In this document: piece by piece, positions 40,271 to 51,600 of the stretch
Numbering within the stretch: position 1 is the first letter of the stretch
Layout: each line of letters starts with the position of its first letter
Source of the DNA: Antedon mediterranea
Lineage: Eukaryota > Echinodermata > Crinoidea > Comatulida > Antedonidae
Direction of reading: 5' to 3'
Assembly (NCBI RefSeq): GCF_964355755.1
Contig: NC_092671.1
Span: 15,542,501 to 15,606,500 of the forward strand
Length of the DNA stretch: 64,000 nucleotides
Notes under the pieces: model-generated
The model's database searches: none
The model's input: the letters and a program-made list of their open reading frames with translations, nothing else
What the model was told of the DNA's origin: nothing
Program-made: the position numbers and the translations under genes

Positions 40271-41463
40271 TTAAGTGTTCTGATAGCTTAGGTTTTTGCC
40301 GTATGGATCAGAGCGCACCCAAACGTAATCGTAACGTTTACGTTGTTCATAAAAATAGCAACCAGCCATACAACAGCAACATACAACGCCCACGAACGTA
40401 ACGAAACTGACAATGCTAACAGCTACCACAACTATTAACCATACTCTGAAAATGAAAGTATATTCACATTATTATTATTATTATTATTTCATTTTATGTG
40501 TTTAAAAATTATAATATATTATTTATTAAATGATGCGTTTCTTTCGTTTCCACATTAATCAACACACATCTTCTTTCTTGGATGAGGACATGGCAAAATC
40601 AGCATGTCATGTTACAAGAGTAGTCAAAACAATAGGCCTATAGATTATCTAATAAAAATCCTAGAAAGTAGGAAACATTTTGCCATTTTGTTCCCTGACT
40701 GACTACTCTTTAGAATTTTAGAGGCCAATTAGGCTTAAAAATATTGTCTCCCACCCCTGACAAAAAATGTTGTTTGTTGAATATGCCATTTTCTAATGTC
40801 ATTATTAACTTGAACCAATTGGATGGTAAAAATAATTTTTTAAATTGACAGTGCCGTCCAATGGAGGTTTTTGCTTGATAATTATTTTGTCTTTTCATAT
40901 AGTGGTATAAGTAGTAGTATTAGGTCTTTTTATGATACCAACATTTTTAATTTTAATATTAAATAACGAATTATTGTTCATGTTTTTGGACCATCATCTT
41001 TGATATTACACTTAGGCCTATGGTTATGGTCATTTTTATTTGTTCGCCGCTCTGTCTATGTCTTATCTGTCGTTCGTTGTCGATCGTTTCTTTAATAAAA
41101 AAGAACATTTTTTTAAATTGAACTTACTCGTATGATTCTACACAACATGAATCATGGTTATTGATTTTACAGCACTTTGTTTCTGACGGTGAATCATCTG
41201 GTCGTGGACAAATAGGAACGGTAAAACCGTTCGGACATTGGTCAGACAGAGTATCTATACAAAAAAAAATGCATTTGGAAGCAGATATAAATGTAGCGAA
41301 AAAGTCATTAACCTTTTCATATTGTACGACGAAACTAGATCTGTTCCGATAATGTACTAGGCTAATATATACTGTACTATAATTATTAATAAACTGGTGC
41401 CTTAATATAGAAGTTACCTGTAATCAAAATGAATATCACGATGCATATTGGAACGAATTTCAT
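40271..41463 (-). CDS. Small cysteine-rich single-pass membrane protein, Shisa-like (STMC6) candidate
   Basis: Three exons on the minus strand: 41463-41418, 41254-41128, 40445-40271; 348 nt, 115 aa, phases agree. The signal peptide is MKFVPICIVIFILIT. The short ectodomain has the spacing C-x7-C-x12-CC-x8-CC (CPNGFTVPIC to HDSCCVE). The TM helix is VWLIVVVAVSIVSFVTFVGV, followed by VCCCC, a likely palmitoylated juxtamembrane cluster. The basic tail ends in several tyrosines (YDYVWVRSDPYG). Six ectodomain cysteines with two CC pairs before one TM and membrane-proximal cysteines recall the STMC6 superfamily (Shisa, CYYR1, WBP1, VOPP1). The exact member is not recognised. It shares an upstream region with the divergent kinesin gene. 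Confidence 0.75.
40730..40860. mobile_element. Relic of the TTAAAGATGTATTGTCCC MITE family
   Basis: Matches the interior of the copy at 46449 (TTTGTTGAATATGCCATTTT, then ATTAACTTGAACCAATTGGA). The left end has decayed to GGCTTAAAAATATTGTCTCC. It lies in intron 2 of the small membrane gene. Confidence 0.6.
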
Positions 41464-41567
41464 CTTTCTTTGTTGTATTTAAAGTTAACAAATATATACG
41501 ACGTTTTTAAACAAGAGAGTGTTCTAACAAGGAAGTAAAACAGAAAATATAAGTTTACTGTACTCAC

Positions 41568-41620
41568 ATCTTCCTGTTATTCGAGAGTACGCTTCACTGC
41601 ACCACCGAGTTCGAAATACA
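41568..41620 (-). other. Candidate non-coding first exon of the small membrane gene
   Basis: On the minus strand GGAAGAT is followed by the donor GTGAGTAC. A plausible acceptor (TACAACAAAG) lies four bases before the ATG at 41463. The upstream boundary is arbitrary. Confidence 0.4.
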
Positions 41621-41880
41621 GTAAGTAAGTAAGTAGAAGGACGCCACCTTTTTATCGTCGGCTTGTAATTAGATCATTATTATCATTTTACAACAATATT
41701 TTGTAAGTTTATTTATATTTTTTAATAAGAAATAAATATTTAAAAATAAAAGCAACCTTTTTTATTATATTATCTATTATTTCAGTGAATATTTGATATG
41801 ATTATCTTATTATAAAAAAAAAAAAAAAAAACAATGTTGAAAAGACAAACCGGTCACTTTTAAATTTTGTAAAAACGTCA
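41621..41880. promoter_or_regulatory. Presumed bidirectional promoter
   Basis: About 260 bases separate the candidate first exons of the minus-strand membrane gene and the plus-strand kinesin. Contents are AT-rich with a poly-A run. No TATA box or core motif is convincing; the call rests on arrangement. Confidence 0.35.
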
Positions 41881-41953
41881 TTGAGTTGTTCGTCGTCGAT
41901 GGTGTTGGTGCGGTGGATCGTCAGATAGATAGGCCTAGGACATATAGGCCTAG
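41881..41953 (+). other. Candidate non-coding first exon of the kinesin gene
   Basis: A GC-richer segment (GTTGTTCGTCGTCGATGG) ending in TAG followed by the donor GTGAGT at 41954. The next good acceptor (TTTTTTCCAG, 45612) opens an exon that starts 19 bases before the kinesin ATG. Confidence 0.45.
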
Positions 41954-42280
41954 GTGAGTTACTAAATTGCGTATAATATGAACTTTTTCTTAATTTTACA
42001 ATAAGCGTACATGATGGGAGAAAAGTTTAGGTTTGAATTATGGTAACCATAGGCCTAGCTAAGCCCTAATTAGTAATAATAATTATAAATCTATCGATTG
42101 GTTGGTCTTTTTTAAAAATCTTTATGCCTAGGGCCTAGGCCTAGCAGTAGCTAGCTGCCCTAGGGCTATGGCTAGGGCGGCCTAATACTAATTATAGCTA
42201 GGCCCTGGCTGGCTGTGATGGCCTATCTATTTAATTATAATATCACCTAGGCTAGACCTGAGCTTATTAGGCCTGAGTAG

Positions 42281-45257
42281 GGCGCTACTGCAGTTTCGCA
42301 CCACACCGTGGTATCTTCGATTTCTCACCTAAACTTTCGTTTTTTACACTCACAACATAATATTATGTAACATGTTTATACGATTCGACCACTTACGAAG
42401 TAATTTTTTTAAAATAACAATACTTTTCAAAACATTTTAAACAATACTGAACTCGCTGTCAACACACTGCGAAATGTTCGCCATCTTATATTTATCACTT
42501 AATTGCCAGAATTTATGCTTCATTTTACCCCAAAAATTGTAGAAACTATAGAGGGCAGTGTTATAAACGCTTACACATATAGGCCTACCCTATTTAGTTT
42601 TGAAAAGCAAGAAATGTTTTCAGCTGGCGAAATAAAGGTTAAATTAATATTTAATTGTTAGTATTACTATTAATATTTATATCGCCGTGCTGGGGTAGCA
42701 CTAACATTTCATTTTGTTTAGCCATTTGGCGAAAGTCAAAATATTTTTTTTAGTCAAATCAGTTTATCTATAGTCAAACTGGCTAAAGTCAAATTTTTTT
42801 ATTTAGCCAAATGAATCGGTTTATAGCCAAAATTTAAAATTTTTGAAATATAGTGGTAAAAACATTTTAGTCAATTTATCTATGTCAACAGGTCTATACA
42901 CTGTTCCCTGAAGATTTTTGTAAGGCATTGAGATAAAGAACCATGCCTAAATCACTGTATGATTAAAAAAAATATTTTTTTTGTATTTTTTTTACATGAT
43001 CAAAACAATTGTTCAAATTGTTTTTTAATCATACAGCATTCATACAGTTATCAATTTAATAAGAAACATTTTACAGTTTTCTGAAATCCCCTGAACGCTA
43101 TGTTACTTTTGTTTTTTACGCTTGGCTGGTCATGTTTGCGTGTGACGGCTTCCATGGCGTACCAGGCGAAAATCGTGTCCTAGAATCACTCAGAATCACC
43201 GCCGCGCAGCCGGTTAATGTTTTTAAATTGGGTATGCTCAAGAGGTGCGAAAGTGCAGAACCACCGGCCTAGGCCTACATAATTATGTACAACAACGCAA
43301 CGGTCTATCGTATGCTAAAAATATTGAGGAAAATTCCTAGCAAACGAACACTTGTATCGTTGTTAAACGTAAGATAATATAGGCCAAAGCACAGAGTACA
43401 CGTACGTCAAGGCTGCGCCGAAGCGTTTCTGTCAGGGCGAGAAATTTATCCCAATTATTATTTATTTACACAACACAGAAGCCGGCGGCCGGCCCCGCTC
43501 AGATGCACGTGTGTGTTTAGCTAAATCCCCGTTAGACTCTACCATTTCCCGCATGTTGTTTTGTTTACACTGACGCACGAGCGAAGTTTATTAAGGGTAA
43601 AATATGAAACTACATTAAATTGGAAGACTCTAAAATGCATAACGCATACATTTTTCATTTCGATAAGATTAAGACGTCATTCATCGAAGATACTATACAG
43701 TAATGTTTCTTTTTAATCTGAAAAGTACACCCCTATCGAAATATAGACAATCCCGGTAATTAGCCGACCGTCGGCTACGTAGTCGATCGTTTGTGCAGCG
43801 CACAACACGTGATAGTTTGGGTAGACTTCATCATCCATGTGTCGTGTAAAGTCTGTCTCTCTGTGCAGTCTACCTCTGCTATCTCCATCTTCGAAATAAC
43901 AAAGAGACGCCTGGTACACCGAAACAAGTTGACGAAAAATGGAGCTTGAAGTAAACAACGTGATAACGAACAAAATAAATGCTTGGAGATCGACAAATGG
44001 ACCTTTTAGTTGGACTTTATGCTTTCGCCAAAATGATTATTGAATTATCTATTTTATCATATGTCATCGCCAAAATGGCTAAAGTAGCCGTTTTATTTTT
44101 CGCCAATCTAGAAACGTTTTCGCCCATGGCGACTTGGCGATCGGCCAGTGCGAGCATAGCCGTGGTTAGGATTCCGGCACCGGAACTCAACTGCCCACCA
44201 TTAGGGAATCCGACACGCTATTGTGCATGCCCAGAGCTCTCGGAAGTGAATTATAGCTTGTGCCACACACCACACTAGTACCTGAGAGGATTTACTGTAG
44301 CCTATTTAGTCGTTGCGCGAGCAAGAGAGCGATGGATAAAACTTGGCCTAGGCCATACATGAATTAATAATTAAAATACGACTACTTCACGCATTAAAAT
44401 AATTATTATGATATTAATAAGAATCAGTATCTATCTACCGTAAGAATCGTAATGCTGTAGTAGCATTGCGACCCCCAGTTTTTTAAACATCCACGCGGTG
44501 GCTGCCGTCAACAAATTAACTTGTGATTGCATGTTATGTACAGTTATAATGCGTTATATGAAAAATCATAAATCTAGTCAACTCATGTAATTATATAATT
44601 CATAATTATATGAAGTTTATATATGAATGAAGCAACCACTTTTTAATTACAAAATAAATAGGCCCACTGGTCACGTCTAGCTGGTAGGCCTAGCCTATAG
44701 TATTTACTATTAGTGGATCCCGTATTAGTTGGCATCTACGCTAGTTCGCCCCGTGGCGGAGCTATGAAATGATCCATCGCTGTTGATAAAGTATAGAGTC
44801 GCCGATTACCGGCTCTCTGGGCATGCGCAACAGCGTTTCGGATTCCCTAACGGTGGGCAGTTGAGTTCCGGTGCCGGAATCCTAACCACGGCGTATTTAT
44901 ATTAATGGTTCCTATCAATGTTTTATGTACGGACTCATATCGTCGCCGTTTTGATATGTACAGCTGGTTCTTTATAAAACCACTCTAATTTGCAGTTTAA
45001 AAATAAAAACAGAAAATAAAACATACATTGATTTCTGGCAATTTTCTGAATCTAAAATGGCCACAGTTCAATCGAAGTTTTCGCGAAAAAAGGAGTTGTT
45101 TTGAAAGGCATTTTTATTGTGATAAAGGTAATATAACGGTGGCTAAATCATGGGAACATGTTACATAATGGCCCAAAATTGTATGATGTGAGTGCGAGAA
45201 AAAAATGAAGCAAGAAATCGAAGATATAACAGTGTGGTGCGAAACTGCAGTAGCGCC
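42281..45257. mobile_element. hAT-like TIR element, copy 1, carrying an insertion
   Basis: Ends GGCGCTACTGCAGTTTCGCA and its inverse TGCGAAACTGCAGTAGCGCC. CTGAGTAG flanks both sides (42273-42280 and 45258-45265), a perfect 8-bp target duplication as hAT elements make. The left (about 400 bp) and right (about 360 bp) parts align to the 760-bp copy at 55380. The middle is a separate element (42682-44893). Located in the presumed 5'UTR intron of the kinesin. Confidence 0.92.
42682..44893. mobile_element. Element nested inside hAT-like copy 1
   Basis: TATTTATA stands at both junctions (42674-42681 and 44894-44901), an 8-bp duplication. Removing 2212 bp plus one duplication leaves 757 bp, close to the 760-bp empty copy at 55380. 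Ends are TCGCCGTGCT and AACCACGGCG. Inside, a long inverted repeat joins about 44156-44220 (GTGGTTAGGATTCCGGCACC) to 44825-44893. Further TCGCCAAAATGGCTAAAG-type segments near 44070 are inverted relative to 42720. A short minus-strand frame at 43.7-44.0 kb is unrecognised. No transposase was identified. Confidence 0.8.
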
Positions 45258-45631
45258 CTGAGTAGGCCTAGACTAGCCTACCTAGCTTCTTAATCTTACT
45301 AATTAATAGCATGGTGGTCTGGCTATAATTTGTGTATGATTTGACAAATCATTGATTTGAAACATTTTTTTTCAACTTAAATTTAAAATTTGAATCAGGC
45401 CCATGGCCATGGGCCATACATAGCCTAGGCCCTAGATAGGCTAGTATGCAACAAAATATCTTATGCAGTATTACTATTATAGGCTATTTATTTTGATGAG
45501 AAAAATCAAATGGCAAATGCCTATTCTATAACATTCAGATAATTTACTTTCTTCTTTATTATCATAGATAGGGTAGCCTAGTAGGTTTCAGTTTTGGATT
45601 ATTTTTTTCCAGGAAGAAAATTGTTTAAATA

Positions 45632-48600
45632 ATGGATAACGTTCACGTTGCTATACGTGTTCGTCCTCTAATAACAAGGTCAGTGAATTTTCATAATTTG
45701 TCTATTTTATATATATTGTGTATATTTATACTCTGAGATTTACTTCATACAGTATGTGAATATTTATCAAAACCTTTAAGAAATGGAAAGTCTAACGATT
45801 ATTTGATAATTGTTTTATTTGAATTTAATGTTATAGGGAATCCAGTCATGATACAAACTTACATTGGAAGGTGGAAAATAGTACGATATATCAAGTAGAT
45901 TCAAAGAATAAAAATGTTGGAAAACCCTATACTTTTGGTAGGTCTTCTGTTCGAAACAGCAAATATGTATGTTGTTTGTTCATTTAAACTAAAAGAAGAG
46001 TGTCAATTTATTTTTATATTATCTGATTTTGTTTAGATCTCACAAATTGAATTCTGTTCATTTTGTTTCAGATTATGTTTTTCATATGGGACAATCAACA
46101 AATGATGTATATTCACAAGTTGCAGAGCCTATTATAGAATCAGCTATGGATGGATATGATGGTACTATAATAATATATTATATAACACCCAAATAAATTC
46201 CTTCCTGGCGTGCAATAGTACGCACTATTGAATTGTTATTCAATAGTACCTTTTTTCTCTATTTTTCATGTACATAAAACCTTTTTTAAATATAACATTT
46301 ACTATATTATAAAAAACCTAATATATATATATAATTGTTTTGCAATCACCTAATTGAAATATAACCTTTCATCATTCACCTCATGTCATTATTTGTACCA
46401 TTACACTCATAAACATTCATTATTTGTATAATATGATGAAAATGAGTAATTAAAGATGTATTGTCCCCCTGAAAAAATAATTTTTGTTGAATATGCCATT
46501 TTAATGTAACATAATAGTTATCAACTTTGACCAAAAATTGGATCGGAAAAAAAATGTATGTACCTAAAAAAATGTCAAATTGGCTGCCAGCCCAGGGCCG
46601 TAGCCAGGATCTGTCAAGGGGGGGTTCGGACACTAAATATTTAGTGCATCAGGCCCCACCCCCAGATGCGAAGCGAATTTTGTTAAATGACACCCCTAGA
46701 TGGCCGGAAAAGACACTCTCATGCAGCATTCTACCAATGAGCAAAAAGATTGTACTTTTTTCCTCCTTCTCAAACACGTCGATAATTTAAAGGACGATAA
46801 CTATTTGTTGCCGTATGTTAGATGCGCGTGCTCTGTGCGGAACCGCCGCTTGTTTGATCATTTACTCCGTATTTTGTTTTGCGTTCAAGTTCAATGCGAA
46901 CGTACATCTAGGAGCAGCCCCGAAAAAAGCACACTGGTTGAAGGTAAATGCTATTTGCTAGCTCTATCTATAATATTTATTTACAGCAATTTGTTGAGGA
47001 ATACAAATATGTAAATAGGTGATATTGATACATTTTAGTACGCATCGGCTGGTGGTCTAGAAAAAAATAATCGGATGCCATAATGTGAACTACAGTACTT
47101 GATACCATAGATATTATAGTGTAAAATATTAATATTCACTATAATCCTCTATGATACATAGTCACACATAAATACTGATGTACGTCGGAAGGCTATATAC
47201 TTTATGCATGCTGCCTGACTGCCAGTGATCTAAACAATTATAGGTACGCAGTTGTCTGGCGGTGTCCTTTGTACGAATCGTTCGTGCCCCAGTTCGCTAT
47301 GAAACGTGTCAATATCATGTTACATGCAGGGACCAAACATTTATTTTTCAGGTTAAAATCGGCAATTCATTTGCAGCTTTTAGAAATTTACAGACACGTA
47401 TCGCTAGTTGACGCTCATACAGAGAAGAAGGTTCACGAACAAGTTTACGAATTTTTCAATTTACAAACAACTTTTTGTACTGTGGGGCACGTATTTGGAG
47501 GATTTTTGGAGATGAGGGTGAGGTATTGGGCATGTCGGGGATGGGGGTTCGCAGTCGGTTAAGGGGGTTTCGCTGTAAAGGGGGAGGTTCGCCCGAACCA
47601 TAAAAACCCCCCCTGGCTACGGGCCTGCAGCCAGTGGGTTTTTGGTTGAATTTAGCCATTTATTTTATCGTTTTATAAGTGAAAGCATTTTTTTTTTGTT
47701 TTTTTTTTCTACAGAAGGGTTTAACTTTTTTAAAACTACAAAATAACATATTCAAAGTCTGATTTAATTAATCTTCATGTTTTTGGGGGACAATACATCT
47801 TTAATCTATTGCTTTTTTTTACTGTACACAATTCAGTCAAAATGCTGACATGACATACACAAAGATATACAGTAATGTCACTGTGTATCATAACCCTACC
47901 ACCACACATTAGAATCTTTGTCTGACTTTTACTATACAAACCTCTTGTTGCTAATACTATTGTTGTTTATTTGATGTTAAAGGTACTATTTTTGCCTATG
48001 GGCAAACATCCAGTGGCAAAACGTTCACAATGCAGGGTAATGCGAGTATACCTGGAATAATTCCAAAGGCAATTCAACAAATTTTTAATACCATTGACCA
48101 GGTAGGATGAACTTCAAATAAAAATAATTTAGACACTCTGATCTTTGATTAAATTATATTTGTTTTTACATTTCTTGTGTGTACTGTAATATAAAAATAT
48201 ATTTATTTTCAACCAATGGCACTTTTTGACAGCTCTTGGGTTGTATTTATTTATAATGATTTTTTTCTTTTTGAAATCTATAATTTTTATAATAAATTAA
48301 TTCAGAATTTTAGGATATCAGATACTGTATATACAAAAAACATGAATTCTTGGTTTTTTTAAGGCATTAACAAAGAATGTTTTTTATAGTCAACTGATAG
48401 AGAGTACCTATTGCGAGTTTGTTACATGGAGTTGTACAATGAAGTCATCACAGATCTTTTGTGTAAAGATGGAAAGGGGCTAAACATCAGAGAACAAGAG
48501 GTAAATGAAATAGTATGTGGTAGAAATACAAGCCATTAACAATATGTATATTTGCATTTATTCTATGTAAATGCTATGAAGAAATGCACTCATGCCTGAT

Positions 48601-51600
48601 GAATTATTCTTCTCCAATAAGATAACATCAAATTCAAATTATTTGCCCCATTTCACTCATAAACATTCAATAATTATAATGAAGGTTTATGAGTGCAATA
48701 GGGCAAATAATTTTATGAGGTGAAAAATGAAAGGTTACATTTTCACGAGGCGAATCTGAATGAAAATAGATCATTTCATCTTTCCCCGAATTAAATTACA
48801 ACATCGTCATGTGTTCTGGCTACTCACTGTGACCCACAATCGTCCAATCAAATGACAAAAATCGAATTAGGTGTGCTATAAAAAGATAACCAAAAGTACA
48901 TTTTTATTATAGACATAATTCACCTAAGTATAATGTATATCTTTTCTTGTAGAAACGTGTGTTTGTTAGTGGTTTGACTGAAGAAGTTGTTAATAATGCG
49001 GATAAGATAATTGACCTATTAAAGAAAGGGGACCGTAAGTTTACAGTAACCTCTTTTTTAACAGTTAAAAAATGTATCTAATCTGGTAGAAGATATGTCA
49101 ATACACACCTAGGTTAACTCTGTTTTATACACGTAAAGCTGATCATAATCATATACTAAGTTATAGTGTGATGTCCCCAAATATGGTAGTGATATGACTT
49201 TATCGTGTCTATATATAGGTACATCACATTTTTTTGTCACATAAAGTTTGATAGTGTTGACAGAGCTTTACATCCATTAACCACGATATAACTCTGATAG
49301 CTTTCAGATGTACTGTGCATCCAATGTAACTTTAAAATGATACATTAGTTAGTCAAACAATTCCCATTGGTGGTATCTCAGATGTTTAACCGGTATATGT
49401 TGCGCTAGAACAGAACTGCGAGGTAACTCTGATAGTGGAAAGAGTGTGAAACATAGCTTAATACCATATATCCTCTTGTATAATCCCACCCCCATTGAAC
49501 ACGAGATTGGGCACACTTTGGAGGGTGGGACTATACCTGGGGAAACCCTGGTTCAGGAAAAAGATGTAAAAAGAAAAGTATTTCTTGTAAAACCTCATCT
49601 AAACTGGCTAGAGAGCCTACATCCAGACGAAAAGTCAATACTGCAACTATACCTAGGGATGTGCCTTACAAAGAATAGGGGGTTAGACCAGAAGTGGGAT
49701 TAAACCAGAGGACATACGGTATAGAGTTCTGCGGTGTGACGTCACAACGATAGATGGCGCTGCGTGGTTGCAAGCCAACCAAAAAATGTGTTCAACACTA
49801 CTATACTATGTTGATAAACTATATACATCTGTATTTCTATAAAATTATGTATCTTAGCTTGATTTTTTTTTAACTTAAACTGTAGTTGAAGAATAAATAG
49901 ATTATTAAAAACAAATATTTAATGATCTTTTGAAATCTTAGTTTGTTTTTATTAATAATTATTAAGTTTTAAAATGACTAATCAATAAGCCTATTCCAAA
50001 CCATTGGAGTCACTCGGGCTGGTTGCATGCAGCACCACCTACCATCGTGACGTCAGCACAGCAGAACTCTATGTATCATTATCAACCTTTTTTTACAGAA
50101 CAACGACACGTCGGACGGACAAATATGAATGAACATAGTAGCAGATCACATACTATTTTCTGTATTGTAAGTCATTTATTTGATAAAAGTTATTTTTTAG
50201 ACATATAATTGTACAATAATTCATTGAATTCTGGCCTGTATTTATGATTTTAAGTGGCTCGTAATATTGAATATTCTATATTATATTTTCCCATTCTGGG
50301 TAACATTCATTGATAACAGAAAGAGAATTTGGTTGGAAGTTCATGATTCATCTATCTACTTGTAGATTTCAACCACATCCACTCCATTGCATCAATACTT
50401 TTTCCTATTGTACTATATGCCTACTGTATTTGCTAGATCTTAATATTTCATTCTAATTCATAGGTTATTGAATCACGTGAAAGAACCAATAATCGCCAGT
50501 CATATGATGGAGCTGTTAAAGTTTCTAGACTAGTAAGAATACAATAACTTTCTAAATTATTTTAACTAGAACAGAATGAAACAAAGTTTTAAAGTAGTTT
50601 ATGTCGGTTTTTGTTGGCTAAAATCTGTTTTGAATGAGTCTTAAATTTATCTAAAATGTTATTTTATGTTTGAAGAATCAAGGAACTTGCCAATGATTAT
50701 AAATCATTCTGATAATCATAATCATACAGATATATAAATAGTACTAACAAAAAGTTGTTTTTTTTTAGAACCTTGTTGATTTGGCTGGTTCTGAGCGAAT
50801 AAATGAAACAAAAGCAGAAGGTGTGCGTTTGAAAGAAGCATGTAACATCAACAAGAGTTTGTTTGTATTGGGACAAGTGATCAACAAGCTTAGCTCTGGA
50901 TCAGATTATATTCCCTTCAGGGACTCAAAGCTGACTCGAATCCTGCAACCATCACTTGGAGGCAATGCAAAGACTGCCATAATTTGTACTGTCACACCGG
51001 CAGCCATCGATCAGACGCATAACACGCTTCAGTTTGCCAGTCGGGCCAAGACCATCAAGAACAAACCAGAAATGCATGAAATCTTGTCTGATGAGGCGTT
51101 GCTAAGACGATACAAAAGTGAAATTGAAAACCTCAAAAAACAAATTGATCAGGTAATTCATTTTTTAAAAAAGATTATGGATTGATAAGTCCAATCTTAA
51201 CATAGGTTATTTGTCAGGTAATTCATTTAAAAAAGATTATACGGATCTAGTCCAATCTTAACATAGGTGTTTGTTGATTAGATTTTTACCGTTTATATAA
51301 TATTATTCTCAGTTTGATAAACAGGATAAACTAAAAGATGGTTGGCAATCTCTAGAGAATGAAAAGAGACAAATGGCAGAGGAAAATCAAAAACTGATTG
51401 AAGCTAGAAATCGTTTGGAAACAATGGTTATATCAGGCCAGGGTGAATCCATTCCGAAGAGCAAGAAAAGGGTAAGATTTAAAATAAACAATTGATACCA
51501 TACTGATGTTGATATAGAAGCCACCTCTGACACAAAATGATCAATTCCCAATACATTTTAGTTTCCATATAACCTCACTCCCTATTTACTTTACCAAATT

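Larger units (their letters stand above)
46162..47982. other. Kinesin intron 3 (coding numbering)
   Basis: 1.8-kb intron consisting mostly of one MITE with another element nested in it (46449-47804 and 46593-47627). The remainder is AT-rich. Open frames of about 100 codons within the inner element have no recognised motif. Confidence 0.6.

Noticed and set aside
43713-43996. Two overlapping minus-strand frames of 73-86 codons
   Set aside because: They lie inside a nested non-autonomous transposon, overlap each other in different frames and show no recognisable motif.
47269-47562. 97-codon forward frame and a companion at 46700-47014
   Set aside because: Both lie inside the CAGGGCCGTAGCC element and the second runs into its G-rich end. 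No domain recognised; a captured gene fragment cannot be excluded but is unsupported.
49446-49703. 85-codon forward frame
   Set aside because: It is contained almost entirely in a TACCRTA-family TIR element and has no protein-like features.
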